Of a stretch of 64,000 nucleotides of DNA, positions 1-12,321 are shown in pieces; the stretch's first letter is position 1, and every line of letters begins with the position of its first letter. The stretch covers positions 5,472,001 through 5,536,000 of the forward strand of contig NC_133526.1 of assembly GCF_048544455.1 (NCBI RefSeq), in the 5' to 3' direction. The position numbers and the translations under genes are program-made. The notes below the pieces were generated by a model. The model worked only from the letters and a program-made list of their open reading frames with translations. It was not told the DNA's origin and did not search any database. The DNA comes from Silene latifolia. Lineage: Eukaryota; Streptophyta; Magnoliopsida; Caryophyllales; Caryophyllaceae.

Positions 1-573
1 TGACATTTCTCTAAGGAGAGAAATTGAGGGATGATGGTGAGGAGGAAGAAGAGAAGAGTCGTGGATGTTTTGGTAGTGTTTATAATGGGTCGTCGTTTGT
101 GTAATGGATTTAGTCATGAAAATTACATGAGGGATTGTAGACTAGGCAATAATAATAGAATAATAAAGTTATGTAGTTACAAGTGGTGTGTAAGAGTAGT
201 ATTATGTAAGACTATAATAATGTAGGGTATGTAATGTACTCATATTATTATTGATGTTGATTTTCGGGTTATACGGGTGGTATTCGTTTTAAGTTAAGAT
301 TGATAAAAGATGACCATTTTACAATAAAATATGAATATTTGTCGATAACGATTACCATTTTTAACATTAAACGATCTTTTCAATTATTAAATGGTGATAT
401 TTTTTGTCATATTAAGTTAAGACTGTTTGAAATGAGAATTTGTATACTTTTTCTGTTCAATTGAATTGCTTACGTTTTTCAAAATATGCGAGGAAAATTT
501 TGAAAACGTAAGCAATTCAACAAAACAGAAGAAGTAATTGCTATACTTCTATAATAATAGTAATAATTATGTG
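1..573. other. Intergenic, AT-rich, no gene seen
   Basis: I see no conserved coding signal in this stretch. The short open frames lack recognisable domains. The only structure is the long inverted repeat listed separately at 451-530. Confidence 0.6.
451..530. repeat. Near-perfect inverted repeat (hairpin)
   Basis: The arm 451-485 pairs with the arm 497-530, about 34 bases each with a few mismatches, around an 11-base loop. The core TTGAATTGCTTACG is present on both arms. It could be a tiny foldback element or the source of a hairpin RNA. No target-site duplication was identified. Confidence 0.7.
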
Positions 574-590
574 GGAGTCGGTTTTATTGT

Positions 591-773
591 TTTTTTTTTT
601 GGTCTAAATCATCCGGTAATCCGAACCACATTGGGCCGACTAATCCGGATTTCGGGGCGTGTCCAAGGATTACGGTATTTAAACCCCTCCCAATCGCAGT
701 TGTGGGGGATCGATCCGCAGACCTCCATACCAAGCGCAACCCCATGCTATCACTGCGCCAACTAACGATTGGT
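591..773 (-). mobile_element. tRNA-derived SINE, copy 1
   Basis: Read on the minus strand, the element begins with a tRNA-like head holding an A box (TGGCGCAGTGATAG) and a B-box-like GGATCGATCCC, and ends in a poly(A) tail, seen as the T run at 591-600. It is flanked by a 17-base direct repeat at 574-590 and 774-790 (GGAGTCGGTTTTATTGT), the mark of LINE-driven insertion. A sister copy with nearly the same sequence lies at 48159-48342. The head resembles several plant tRNAs and I cannot name the parent tRNA. Confidence 0.9.
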
Positions 774-790
774 GGAGTCGGTTTTATTGT

Positions 791-1517
791 AAAAGTGACT
801 TTAGTTATTATGAAGTGAAAAAGTATTGGGGAGTATACTACATGGGTTATTTGTGATAAGACCAGTATAATATAGGGAGGAGGGTGATTTGAATTGTTGT
901 TATCATGATACCTCCATCTTAATCATTAGACTAAGAATTCTTTAATTTCAAGCACTTATTAATATGAATATATTATTAGTTTGCATTTTGTACTATTTCT
1001 ATTTCTATTTCCGTGTTAATTTCCATATTCTACCTCCAAATTTAGTACTCCCCTTCATTTGTATTTCTCGTACTTCTTTTAGTATCCATCCCAAATTCCG
1101 TATGAATGAGAAGCAATCATTCCATTAAATCGTGTGAAAGCTTTCATATATAATAATGATATTCTTGAAATAAACTTGTAATTCTATTGGTTTACTTATA
1201 CCATTTTTTTTAATCAAAACAAGCAAGATACCATTTTTGTTTGCGAAATTTCAAATGAAAAAAGTCCAATGATAAGATCATAGTGAAAATGACATGTAAT
1301 TAATTGTTAGTTTTGTTTTTAAATTGGTTAATAAGTATATTATTGTGAAACCGTTTTGTATGTAGGAAACTAATCAAAACCATAACTCATGTTAGCTCTT
1401 AATATATATATACACTTCGTACCAAATTCAAAGATGACTATGGAGTATCTTATTATTTTATCTTACAACCCTTTTCTTATGGATCGTGGACAGATAAAAT
1501 TTATTTAAGAGTACGTA
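791..1517. other. Intergenic, AT-rich, no gene seen
   Basis: No coding exon, RNA gene or element end is recognisable here. The stretch runs up to the copia target site. Confidence 0.5.
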
Positions 1518-1522
1518 TCTCC

Positions 1523-1742
1523 TGTAAGATATGTAAAGATTGTTTATGAATTGTGTACTTTGCATTGATGTGTAATTACAATATTTATAGAGTGTACAAA
1601 TACAAGACTTGGAAAGGAATTAACCTAATTACCTAAACTATACAAGGAAATAAGGAAAGCATAAATACAAGGAAGATATGTAGAGTAGCGATCAAGGCAA
1701 AGAGATACGGATAATATACACGAGATTATCTAATGACTAACA
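1523..1742 (-). repeat. LTR of the copia element (3' LTR)
   Basis: A 220-base repeat starting TG and ending CA, almost identical to 6021-6240. Its inner side carries a purine-rich stretch (minus strand) that can serve as the polypurine tract. Confidence 0.95.
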
Positions 1743-4700
1743 CGCCCCCGCAAGATGGACGTTCCGGAGGAGAGACCAATCTTGGAGCAGAGTGTAGCAA
1801 AGTGCAGACGAGACAGAGGCTTAGTAAGAAGGTCAGCGAGCTGGTCAGTGCCCGAGATATGTTGTACACGAAGTTGTTGAGACTGGATGCGCTCACGAAC
1901 AAAATGAAAGGCAATAGCAACGTGCTTCATACGAGAATGAAAAATGGGATTTTTCGAGTAATGCGTAGCACCAAGGTTGTCACAGTAAATAACCGGAGTA
2001 GCAGACGGAGTGACACCAAGATCAAGAAGTAAAGCATGCACCCATTCAAGATCAGCCGTGGTATCTGCGATGGCACGAAATTCGGCTTCAGTGGTGGAAC
2101 GAGCAAGAGTGCGCTGTTTTCGAGAAGACCAAGTGATGGGATTACGACCAAGATGTATAATATAACCAGAGGTTGTGACATAATCATCCTTATCCCCACC
2201 ATGATCCGCATCACAAAAAGCATGAAGATGAAGAGGAGAGTTACGATACAACTGTAACCCAATGTCGACAGTACCATGTAGATATCGAAGTAACCTTTTA
2301 ACAGCGAGCCAATGAATATCGGTTGGAGAAGACATAAATTGAGCTAATTTGTTCACCGTAAAGGAGATGTCAGGACGAGTAATTGCAAGGTATTGAAGAC
2401 TACCAATAATAGCCCGATAATCAGAGACATTAGAAATAGGAGAGCCAAGAGTACGCAGTAGTGGTGGATGAGAGACAACCGGAGTAGGAAGAGGCTTCGA
2501 TTCGTGCATCTTGTGACGCTCAAGAAGATCAAGAACATATTTGTTTTGAGTGAGAAGGAGACCTGCATTGTTAGGAGTGACTTCGATACCCAAAAAATAA
2601 GATAAAGGACCTAAGTCCTTTAGCGAAAACCGGGCTGCAAGAGTAGAGATAAAAGACAAGAGACAAGCCTGAGATGGACTTGTAACAATAATATCATCAA
2701 CATATACGAGTAAGTATATAGGAAACGATGAAGTAGTGCAAAGAAACAGAGAAGGATCCGCATGGGATACACGAAAACCGTAGGCCAGTAATTAAGGCCG
2801 TCTTGAGCTCATTGTACCAAGCACGGGGTGCTTGTTTGAGACCATAGATAGCTTTGGACAGTAGACAGTGATTAGACGGACACGATGCATCAACGAACCC
2901 CGGAGGTTGCGCCATGTAAACCGTGTCAGTTAGAGAACCTTGGAGAAAAGCATTATTAACATCCAATTGCCGAAGAGACCAATTGTTACAAACTGCAAGA
3001 GATAGCAGAAGACGGACCGTAGCCGGCTTGACAACTGGACTAAAAGTGGCGGAATAATCTATACCTGGCCGTTGAGTGAAACCCTTTGCAACAAGACACG
3101 CTTTATATTTGTGAATTGTATTATCGGGATTGTATTTAATCCGAAACACCTATTTACAACCAATCAAATTCCGGTCAGATTGTGGTGGGACCAGGGTCCA
3201 AGTTTTATTTTTAGAGAGAGCAGTGAACTCCTCTTCCATAGCTGCACGCCAGTGAGGCGTAGCAAGGGCTTGTTTGGCGGAGGTAGGTAAAGAGGGAAGG
3301 TCGGAGAGGGTAGCAGTTTTAGCATACTTAGGGTTAGGCTTACGGATATTATTTTGGAGACGCGTGGTTATGTTGCGTGATGGAGGAGGAGGAGGGAGGG
3401 AGGTGGTGGAGGAGGAGTGGAGGGGGTCAAAGTGGCAGGAGAGACAGTCGGGGTGGGTGTAGGGGAGGCAGTCGGGATAGTCAGAGGAGAGGCAGGGGAA
3501 GAGGTTGTGGGAGAAACAGGGGAAGCTGGTGTTGAAGGGGTAGGAGTAGACGACGTGGGGGATTCAGGGGAGGTGAGGGTGCTGGGGTCAGTAATGGAAG
3601 GGGAAGTAAGAAGTGGGAGCATTATTTCACACCACTTAGCAGTAGAGGAAGGTGACACATGGGTGGTGTTTGTTAGACGAGAGAAGGGGAAAGAGTCTTC
3701 AACAAATTTTACATGTCGAGACGTATATAGACGATTTGTGGTTGGGTCTAAACAATGATATGCACTTTGAGAGGAGGAGTAACCCACAAATATGCAAGGT
3801 TTAGAGCGAACATCGAGTTTATGGGAAGCATATGGACGAAGCCACGGGTAGCATAAACAACCGAAGCTTCGTAACTTAAGATAGTTTGGAGGTTTTTCGA
3901 AGAGCTTTAAGTAGAGGGAAGCATGGTCAAGAGATGGTGTGGGAAGGCGATTAATGAGATAGACCGCAGTGGAAAAGGCGTGAGGCCAGAATTGGAGAGG
4001 AAGTTGGGCATGAGATAAGAGAGCAAGACCAGTTTCAACTATGTGACGATGGCGACGTTCTGCATAACCGTTGTGTTCCGGTGTATGCGGAGGGGATGTA
4101 AGGTGAGATACACCATCAGTAGATAAAAAAGGAGTGAGCTTAGTAAATTCCCCACCATTGTCAGAGAAGAAACGCAAAATTGGTCGATCAAAAAATTTTT
4201 CGACAAGTGCTTTAAACCGTTTGAAAACAAGTTCTGTGTCGGATTTATTTTTAAGAGGGTAAAACCATATATATTTAGTATAATGGTCAACGAAGATAAC
4301 ATAGTATTTGAATTTATCATAGGATGGAACGGGTGATGTCCATACACCCGAAAATATTAAATCAAGTGAGCGAGAGGTAGAAAGTGAGGACTCAGAAAAA
4401 ACTAACTTATGGCTTTTATTGATGTCACAGGCATTACAATTGGAATAAGAAAGTGCAGGAATATTTAAAGAAAATTGGCTACGTAAATAAGCTAGAATAG
4501 ACTTTGACGGATGCCCTAATTTTTGATGCCATGTGACGGAGGTAGTAAGAGTGCTGAGGTGTGCTTGAGGGGAAGGCGGATACCACAGATACACGCCGTC
4601 TTCAAGCTGTCCGTGGAGGATTATTTGACCCGTTGGAATGACCTTAATTAAGAAGGAAGAAGACAAGAATTCAATTTGAGCATTGTTATCATGACAAAAT

Positions 4701-5158
4701 TGTGAAACCGATAAAATTTTACGAGAAATACGGGGAACATGTAGAACATTAGAAAATTTTAAAGTGGCAGTGGGAGTATGTATATGAAAAGAGCCTATAT
4801 TTGAGATAGGAAGAGAGGTACCGTCACCGATGATCTCATCGTCAGAGCCATCATATGGTGAATGCAATGAAAGGGTCGTGAGATCGTTAGTGATATGGTG
4901 ACTTGCACCACTGTCAACAATCCACGGCCGAGAGGATGATGGTTGGGAGGAGGCAGCAGTGTGCACTTGAGGTTGAGAGTTGGGACGAGGAGAGGACTTT
5001 GGAGGTGGCAGGTCGGGAATTTGGACATTCGGGAAATCACGCTTGAATTTGCGACAAATGGTAAGATAGTGACCAAGATGTTTACAGTATTGACATCGGC
5101 CTTTGAAAGGTGTTTGGGTTTCATTGAAGGGAGGGTCAGTGGGGTTAGAAAGGAGTGG

Positions 5159-5189
<31 letters not shown>

Positions 5190-6020
5190 GAGGAACGGTA
5201 GTAGTTACGGTTGTGAGGAGGACGGGTTTGGGCTACGAAGGCAGTGGCGGGTAAGGATGTATTTGGAGCAGGATTAGTGTTGGTTTGTTTGATGGTAAGT
5301 TCATGATTGATTAGTTTTTCATGAAGGGAATCAAAGGAGATGGTAGTGTCACGGGCTCTTACGGCATCGATAACTGGTTGATACGAGCTATCGAGACCAC
5401 GAAGAGCCTTAGCAATGATGTCCTCGGCATCCATGGGTTTGCCAAGGGCAGCGAGTTTGTCCGTGTATGATTTTAGTTGGGTCATGTAGTCGGAGATGGA
5501 GAGGTTGCCTTTGGAGAAGGAATCGAGAGTATCCTTAACTTGGAGAATATGACCGCGAGAAGGGTTAGCATAGGTGTTGGCAAGAGTTAACCATGCTTCT
5601 CGAGAGGTAGTTGCATTGGTGAGGAGGGAGGCAATGTTTGTGGGTAAGGTGCCAATGAGGGAGCCTAGAATAAGTCTATCTTGGCGTTGCCAAGAGTTGA
5701 GAGTCGGGTTTGCTTTTGTGGTTTTTGTTGTTTCATCGGTGATGGTGGCAGGAGGGGCTGGATGAGTACCATCTACGAACTTGAGTAAGTCGTAGCCAAA
5801 GAGAATGTTAGACAATTGTGTTTTCCAGTTGAAATATGTGAGGGGAGTGAGTTCTTTACATTGAGATAGGTTAACATCGATGAAGGGGGCTTTTGGATCG
5901 TTGGGATTAGGGATGAGGTTGCCATGGGGAGCCATGGAGGTTGCCGGGTTGAGGAGAAAGGGAGGACCGAAAGAAAATTGATTGTATTTGAGTAAGACGG
6001 ATCTTACAAGCTCGATACCA

Positions 6021-6240
6021 TGTAAGATATGTAAAGATTGTTTATGAATTGTGTACTTTGCATTGATGTGTAATTACAATATTTATAGAGTGTACAAATA
6101 CAAGACTTGGAAAGGAATTAACCTAATTACCTAAACTATACAAGGAAATAAGGAAAGCATAAATACAAGGAAGATATGTAGAGTAGCGATCAAGGCAAAG
6201 AGATACGGAGAATATACACGAGATTATCTAATGACTAACA
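6021..6240 (-). repeat. LTR of the copia element (5' LTR)
   Basis: The partner of 1523-1742, next to the primer-binding site, and thus the 5' LTR of this minus-strand element. It is followed by the target duplication TCTCC. Confidence 0.95.
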
Positions 6241-6245
6241 TCTCC

Positions 6246-7136
6246 ATGGTAAGCATCGATAAATTTTGATTTTTAATTAGACTTATGCCATCTGTATTAA
6301 CCTTACTACACGATAAATTATAAAATTGAAATTAAATTACTCATGGGAGCAATGTTAAAGATGTAGCCTAAGTACATCTAACGCTCTTTAAATGACATTC
6401 TCTACCCATACCACTTCCTTGGAAAGCCAAAAAGGCTAGGAGGGTGCTAAAATTGTGAAAATTGAAAGCATATTATTGCAAGAATTTCAGGATTCGTACG
6501 TCCATATATACTCATGACAACATCTAATTGTGTTCTAAAAGTAGATGTCTTGTGACTAAAAGGTCCCAAGTTTGGAGGGAATCTCATACAAGTTCCACTA
6601 GCTAGACCTTCCCCACCCATTATTATTAGGTCCACTTTTTTTTTTTGGCTTAAAACTTTCTGAATTGAAACAAAGAATAAGAATTATCGTTAAATTGTAA
6701 GTCAGAAAACCTGATCTGAACTGAACTGAGCTTAAGTCCAAAAAATAAGGTCATAAGCCGGTAATGTACGCAAGTGAGGTGGTCTAGAAGAAAAAGGAAG
6801 GTGGATGACAAGAATATTTAAGCTTGAAGGTGAAGAATTAAGAAGAGAATAAAAGGACATTATGAGGAAAGAAGAATCTAAGAGTGAAGGAAATGACTTA
6901 AATTGATGAAACAAGAAGAGTTTTGATGAGATGGTTGTGGGTTCGATACGGGACCTACTTAGTTGGGCAGCCTAAGTTTCATGCATGCATATGTTTTATG
7001 TGTTCTATACTTCTACGTGTTTTTTGTTTTGTACTTTTGTATTGTTTATCGTTTCGTGTGTGTAGGTACCATAAATAAGTAATATGCACAAATAAGTAAT
7101 ACGAATACTAATGGTCTAAACAATAAATGAAGGTTT
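6246..7136. other. Intergenic, no gene seen
   Basis: No exon with a known domain. A stretch around 6700-6760 resembles the CTGAACTGAACTGA subterminal motif of the Tourist-like element at 19347-20158 and may be a remnant. A GGTTCGAT motif near 6940 recalls a pol III B box, but no complete SINE could be outlined. Confidence 0.4.
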
Positions 7137-8406
7137 AGGATTCGATTTTGTCCACAGACATGCTCATTTACTTTGTAATTCCCGTTAATTAGTCTTTAAG
7201 GTGAAGTGTAAGGGGGAAAACACCTCTAATTCGCCTACTAACTCCCTCACAGGCTCATAATAGGACACTAGTAACCCCGACTCACCTCCCTCCCGGGTTT
7301 GTGACTCGGACTCCCTAATTCAATACCCAAATACCCGAGTATTTGTCAAGGTTATTAAACCCGCGTTGGTTTCCAAGTCATTCCACTCCCTCTGTCGAGG
7401 GTCGATTTCAAACTCAAGATTGAAGGCACTCTCCCTCAATTCTCCCTCTCGGGTTCAACCTAGGTCGACAACTAGTCTAAATGAGGTGATCTCACTCCCA
7501 AGTCCCAACCTAATTGGTTCTCACCAATGGTTAAAAGTCAATCATCAACAACAAATAAAACTATAACAAGTCAAATCTTCCAATCGTCCCTACCCAACAC
7601 TCCAACAACTAACTAAAATGAGATTTAATCAAGTAACTTACATATGCCGGGGTTAAATCAAATCATAACGAAAATACTACTCACTAAAACTTTAACTAAT
7701 TAAAGTAATTATAATCATAATAATAATTAAATAACAATAAGAAAAAGAGAGAAGACATATTATACCAATACTTGAATTTAAATGGAAGTAAAATGGTAGA
7801 TTTTCATACAATTATTGTGAATTAAAAAGAAGACACACTAAATCTAAACTAAAAGAACAATAAAAAAAGACGAGATCTTGATTTTGGAAGAACAAAAATT
7901 AACTTACCTTCAAACTACTACTACTCCTCCGTTTCGTCTTCTGCCAAAACCACCAAAAATTTTGGTATTCAAAAGTCCAACTTATTTGTGTATTTGTACA
8001 CTACCAGCCCAATGCATATGGACAACGACCAAATGAAGTAAGCTCAGGCCCAACGTAAGACAGCTCAAGTGCAATCTTCTCTAGCCTCATCCGTTTCAAT
8101 TTGCTCCTCCTTGACCCGATTAGTTTATTCGGTAATCGGTACCTACGAGATGAAAAAAATGAGAAAAGCACTACCACATTCCGAGAAATAAAATAAAATA
8201 TTATTATAAAACTAATCGACTAATATACTACTTAGTATAGATTTTTTAAATAGGAATATTAAAGAAAATACGAAATAACAATTATAAAATCTAATATTTA
8301 ACTCAATTTGATATTTAATTGTAAAATTTATTATTATTATTAATGTTTTGTATTAATCGGTGGAAGAGGGAAGTTCAGTATAATAAAAGGCCAATTACAA
8401 ATATGG
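7137..8406. repeat. Left part of segmental duplication, copy 1
   Basis: This non-coding block recurs with scattered small indels at about 42745-44556. It contains no gene that I can recognise. The match starts near TTTTGTCCAC in both copies, and in copy 2 that point is the broken edge of a gypsy fragment, so it marks a duplication or rearrangement breakpoint. Confidence 0.8.
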
Positions 8407-8981
8407 TACTCCCTCCTATTCTACATAAACTTCCCTCTTTCCTTTTTCATCTATTCACAATTCCTTCCCTATTTCCTTATCTAGAAAAGTTTTATACTTA
8501 TTTTAATCACCTTACCCCACAACAATACCCCACCTCACCCACAACAATACTTATTTTAATCAACTTACCCCACAACAATACTTATTTTAATCACTTCACC
8601 CAAAATAATACCCCACAATACCTTCCCTCTCTCCAATTACCAAACCCCACTACAATACTTTACCTTATTTTAATTCCCCTCCTTAATTCTAGTGCCCCCC
8701 ATGAATCAATCAATCAATATATATATATAAAAGAGGTTTTTTTCAGGCAATTCTAGAGACTCCAAGTTTTATAAAACACTTTTAATTAAAATTAGTTTAT
8801 AAATATTTACATTTATAATTATATTATAACATTATTTAAAAAGATATTAAAAAAGATAGAAATTAGCTAGAAGGCAGCAACTATCTATTATTAATCACCC
8901 CTAAAGAAACCGTAAAACCAAGTTCAAGTAGCTACGTTGACTAAATTGAAATGTAATCAAACTCAACTACCTAATTGTATA

Positions 8982-9239
8982 CTTCCTCCATTCAACTCCA
9001 CTCTACCACTTTCTTTTTTCACGTTTGCCAACGCGTGTTTTACACGCTAATTATCGTTAGCTACGTATTTGCAAAAATTATAAAAGTTAGATATTTTTAA
9101 TGTACTCGTAAAGACGAATCAAACAAGATCCCACATGAATATATTTCCACTTACGTATCAAGAGAAAATCGAAATTGAATACACAATTGTGAATAGTGTA
9201 CAAAAATGAAATAGGTAGAGTGGAGTTGAATGGAGGAAG
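8982..9239. mobile_element. Stowaway-like MITE, nested
   Basis: A 258-base element with about 25-base inverted ends (CTTCCTCCATTCAACTCCAC) and TA on both sides (8980-8981 and 9240-9241). It has no coding capacity and lies inside the 8409-11965 island. Confidence 0.85.
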
Positions 9240-9855
9240 TATATACTTATGTATTGCCTCCACCAACAAACAAAGTGCAAGACTCCAAGCCATACAAAGA
9301 GGGAGTAATAGGAGTAAACGCTGGTATAGGCCGTACGTGTGCCATCTTTTTACAAGATGACCTCATAATTTTAACAATTTAAGCACCGAATTTTCTTTGC
9401 TCAGAATAAGTGTGAGGAATAGAGATCATGCATGGCCATAGATCGATAGATAGAGGTCCAAAAGCACTTCATTCATACCGAATCCAGATATTTATATGTC
9501 CATGTTTTTATATATTATTTTTAATTATTATTATTCATCTTTCATATGCAGGTGATGAGACAATAGGCCATTTCATTATTTGAAGTATTACCCCGTCTTT
9601 GTCACATAGTTGGTTAAAAAGCAAGTTTCTGGTAGGTATATATCTTTTTTCTCTTTTTTCGTTTATATTTTTACACGACTCACTATTTCAACTTTTATTG
9701 CTTGCAATCATAAGTTTTCTAACCGTCTGTTTATTTTCTTTTAACAGATTGATCAAGAAGAAGAATAACGGTAGAGCATGGTTATTAAGTAGAAGCATTT
9801 ATATTTGATACAGAGTACTACATAGGAATCGGCATCATATATATCTTTTAATTTT

Positions 9856-10058
9856 GGGATATTCTCTCTTGTACCCCCAAACTTTTTCGTTTTTTTTTCA
9901 AACGGAAGACCTCTTAAAAGACGGTCAATTTGGAAAAAAAGTTTATCGTATTCTAAACTTGTAGCCAAGAGTTATTGACGGTCAAAGTTTTTTTTGCATG
10001 AAAAAAAGGGGTATATCATAGAAAATGAAAAAGTTGGAGGTACACGAGAGAATATCCC
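9856..10058. mobile_element. Mutator-like MITE, nested
   Basis: A 203-base element with inverted ends beginning GGGATATTCTCTC, flanked by a 9-base direct repeat TTTAATTTT (9847-9855 and 10059-10067). A 9-base duplication points to the Mutator (MULE) superfamily. No gene inside. Confidence 0.8.
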
Positions 10059-10650
10059 TTTAATTTTCACAAATATAGAGGTTTCTTTGTATACGCGCAA
10101 TTGCTATGAGTTTGATGGGATCTTATTAGAAGTGTACTATACATATCTTAAGTGATAAAATGCTCTATAAAATAGAGTCTTGCCTCGCTTCAATTATTTG
10201 TTTATCTTTATTTTCTTTCTTGATAAGAGATATATAGTTAATTTGTCCTACTATCATAGTATTATACCCTCTGTTATCATTTCTATTTATCGCATCGTTT
10301 AATTTCTTTGGTGTTCAACATTCGTTGATGCTTTCGTTGATGCTGTTAAGATTACGTGTATGCATGGTTTTTCATGACATGCATGGTAAGGTTGTGCTAT
10401 ATGTTTTACAAGCACTGGAAAATTCTGGATAAGGACAAGTTAAGACATATTTGCAGCATGCAGACATATCTTTAATGACGATTTTTCAATCTCTTAATTA
10501 GTGATATACTTTAATACGGACTAATATCTTAGTAAACAACCTTGATTCATGTAAATCCTAACAAAATTTAAAAAACACGAACTACAATAAGAATAAGAAT
10601 ACATCACAAGGTAAAAGGTATACGCATGGAATATGTATATAGATATACTA

Positions 10651-10735
10651 CTACGTCCCAATTTTTGTTTACCTTTTTTATTCTTTGTGAGAAATATTTT
10701 AATTAAAGTCAAACAAATTATTGAGACGGAGGGAG
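10651..10735. mobile_element. Short Stowaway-like MITE, nested
   Basis: An 85-base element with a CTCCCTCCGTCTCAAT-type right end (minus strand), a degraded left end and TA on both sides. It is too short to carry anything. Confidence 0.55.
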
Positions 10736-11042
10736 TATTTAGTTTGCCAGTTTGGTCTTAATCTCTTTCTTTTAAGATTTTTCTATGATCATCAGTTCAA
10801 TTTTTATCTTTAAAAACATTAAATATTATCAGTATTTATATTTATCTTACAACTTAGTTAAATAAATTAGGCTTATTAATTTTGAGTCACAATCAATAGA
10901 TAAAGTGGTACAAAATAATACATAAAAAAGGTACGATACAGTAGTCTCTTAATAACTTACCGAGAGACAGTCTCTCCAAACTCTTGGTAAAAGACTAACC
11001 GGTTCAATGTGAAAATAAAAGGAACTACACTACATATCATAT

Positions 11043-11076
11043 CATAGTGTTATCTTGATTTGATAAGATAACACTA
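11043..11076. repeat. Short inverted repeat
   Basis: The arms ATAGTGTTATCTT and its complement surround an 8-base loop. It sits in the non-coding part of the Stowaway-flanked island. Function unknown. Confidence 0.6.
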
Positions 11077-11967
11077 TCTATATTATGATTCATTTTTTTA
11101 TGGCATGTTAATAATTATAATTAGACAAAAACATACAATAACACTATTGTGCAATTGATAAATCAAGACAGTATAGGAACAAAACGCATGAAATCCAAGA
11201 CTAAATAAAATTGGCTTTAATATGTATTTTAGGTACGTATAATGTGGACTCTGTCTATATATAAAGAAAATAGTTATTGCTAATGTAATTATTAATTATC
11301 TGAATTAAATTAGTTTTCATAAAATAATTATTTAAATAAAAAATATAAAATTAAATTTAAATTTAATTTTTTTTAAAAAAATAAAGAGGTTGATAAATTA
11401 AATTTGACTTCAACAATAATTTGACATTTCTATTCATGTCATCCACAATATCTTACCTTTTTAGCTAATATTGATTATTTGGCTTAATAAGTGTTTCAAG
11501 TAAGTTTGTAACCAAGTCCTTTTTAATTAATAGACATCCATAACAATGTTTTGGAAGCTCAAAATATTCAAGACTATATTAGGTAACCCGTATGCATCAA
11601 AGAAGAAAAAGAACCCCTATTATTTGGGGATTTTTTTTTAACTGATCTTCTCCCAGGTGAGAGAAAGAAGGGATGGGAGAAATTGGGATTATTGTTGGAT
11701 TAGGATGAAAATTAAGTATTTTAGTACAAATTAATTAGGTACATCAAGTAGCATTGTTGGATTGTTTTTTTAGTTCATTTTTAAAGAATCCAATATAGTT
11801 TTTATAATGTTTCCCATGTAATTATTTTGTGATTGTGAACACCGTTTTAAATAGTATTAAAAAATCTACAATAACAATTAGATTAGGCGGCCGATATTAT
11901 AACCGTCTGCCTTGACGCACTTAAGACAAAATCTAGTAGGGAGGATTATGTAGAATAGGAGGGAGTA

Positions 11968-12321
11968 TAAAGAAAGCCTAATTATTGCCAAATTTATTTA
12001 GGCGGAAAAATTTGGAGATTTCTTATTCTTTTAATATAATGGGGATTTGACATTAATATAAGTGAATAAAGCCAACTCAAATTATTAATTCGATTAAATA
12101 AAAAATAAAATATGGGTTAGAGGTACGTAAAATATCGTCTTTATCATCTACTCTCGAGTCCTGATCATGAAGTCTTGAATTAAATCAGTAAATGCACATT
12201 GATATGCTGCATGGGCACCGCGTGTACCACAAAGAACACAAAACATTCTTCTACTAACCTTCTTCAAACAAACACATCAAACCCAAACACACCAAAAAAA
12301 TCACACAAAAAACATCAAAAA
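11968..12321 (+). promoter_or_regulatory. USP1 upstream region and 5' leader
   Basis: The 350 bases before the USP1 start codon are shared with copy 2 (about 44557-45179). The A/C-rich stretch from about 12225 to the ATG has the look of a 5' untranslated leader. The site CCACAAAG at 12227-12234 is the unoccupied version of the hAT-type MITE target in copy 2. No clear TATA box was assigned. Confidence 0.5.

Larger units (their letters stand above)
1523..6240 (-). mobile_element. Ty1/copia LTR retrotransposon, young, broken
   Basis: A full-length copia element in minus orientation with two 220-base LTRs and a 5-base target duplication TCTCC (1518-1522, 6241-6245). Parts read right to left: primer-binding region next to 6021 resembling the initiator tRNA-Met type (TGGTATC.AGC); gag with a UBN2-like domain (about 5100-5935); a CX2CX4HX4C zinc knuckle near 5090; aspartic protease with DSGAS near 4910; integrase core about 4000-4430; copia reverse transcriptase about 2650-3150; RNase H about 1780-2300. 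That is the usual copia order. The LTRs differ at about one site, so insertion was recent, roughly a few hundred thousand years or less at common plant rates. The coding region has about three interruptions, so it is a recent fossil. A glutamine run in gag matches the GTT microsatellite near 5158-5190. Confidence 0.95.
8409..11965. mobile_element. 3.56 kb Stowaway-flanked insertion island
   Basis: The ends are 19-base perfect inverted repeats (CTCCCTCCTATTCTACATA at 8409-8427 and its complement at 11947-11965), flanked by TA on both sides (8407-8408, 11966-11967). The duplicated region at about 44550 has the uninterrupted site with a single TA, so this is an insertion absent from copy 2. CTCCCTCC termini with a TA duplication are typical of Stowaway/mariner elements. 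The size is far above a usual MITE, no transposase is visible, and it holds further nested elements (8982-9239, 9856-10058, 10651-10735). I read it as a Stowaway swollen by later insertions. Confidence 0.8.

Noticed and set aside
31-225. Short open frame at the left edge
   Set aside because: No domain, low-complexity composition and no splice context. It is probably chance.
6926-6975. tRNA-like GGTTCGAT motif
   Set aside because: A lone B-box-like word with no A box or cloverleaf around it.
8343-8756. 137-residue frame near the Stowaway-flanked island
   Set aside because: It runs across the element boundary at 8409 and through tandem CAACAATACTTATTTTAATC words, so it cannot be a conserved gene.
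8706-8760. Helitron 5' end inside the Stowaway-flanked island
   Set aside because: The TATATATATAAAAGAGG word fits, but no hairpin-CTAG end could be matched to it, so the element limits cannot be given.
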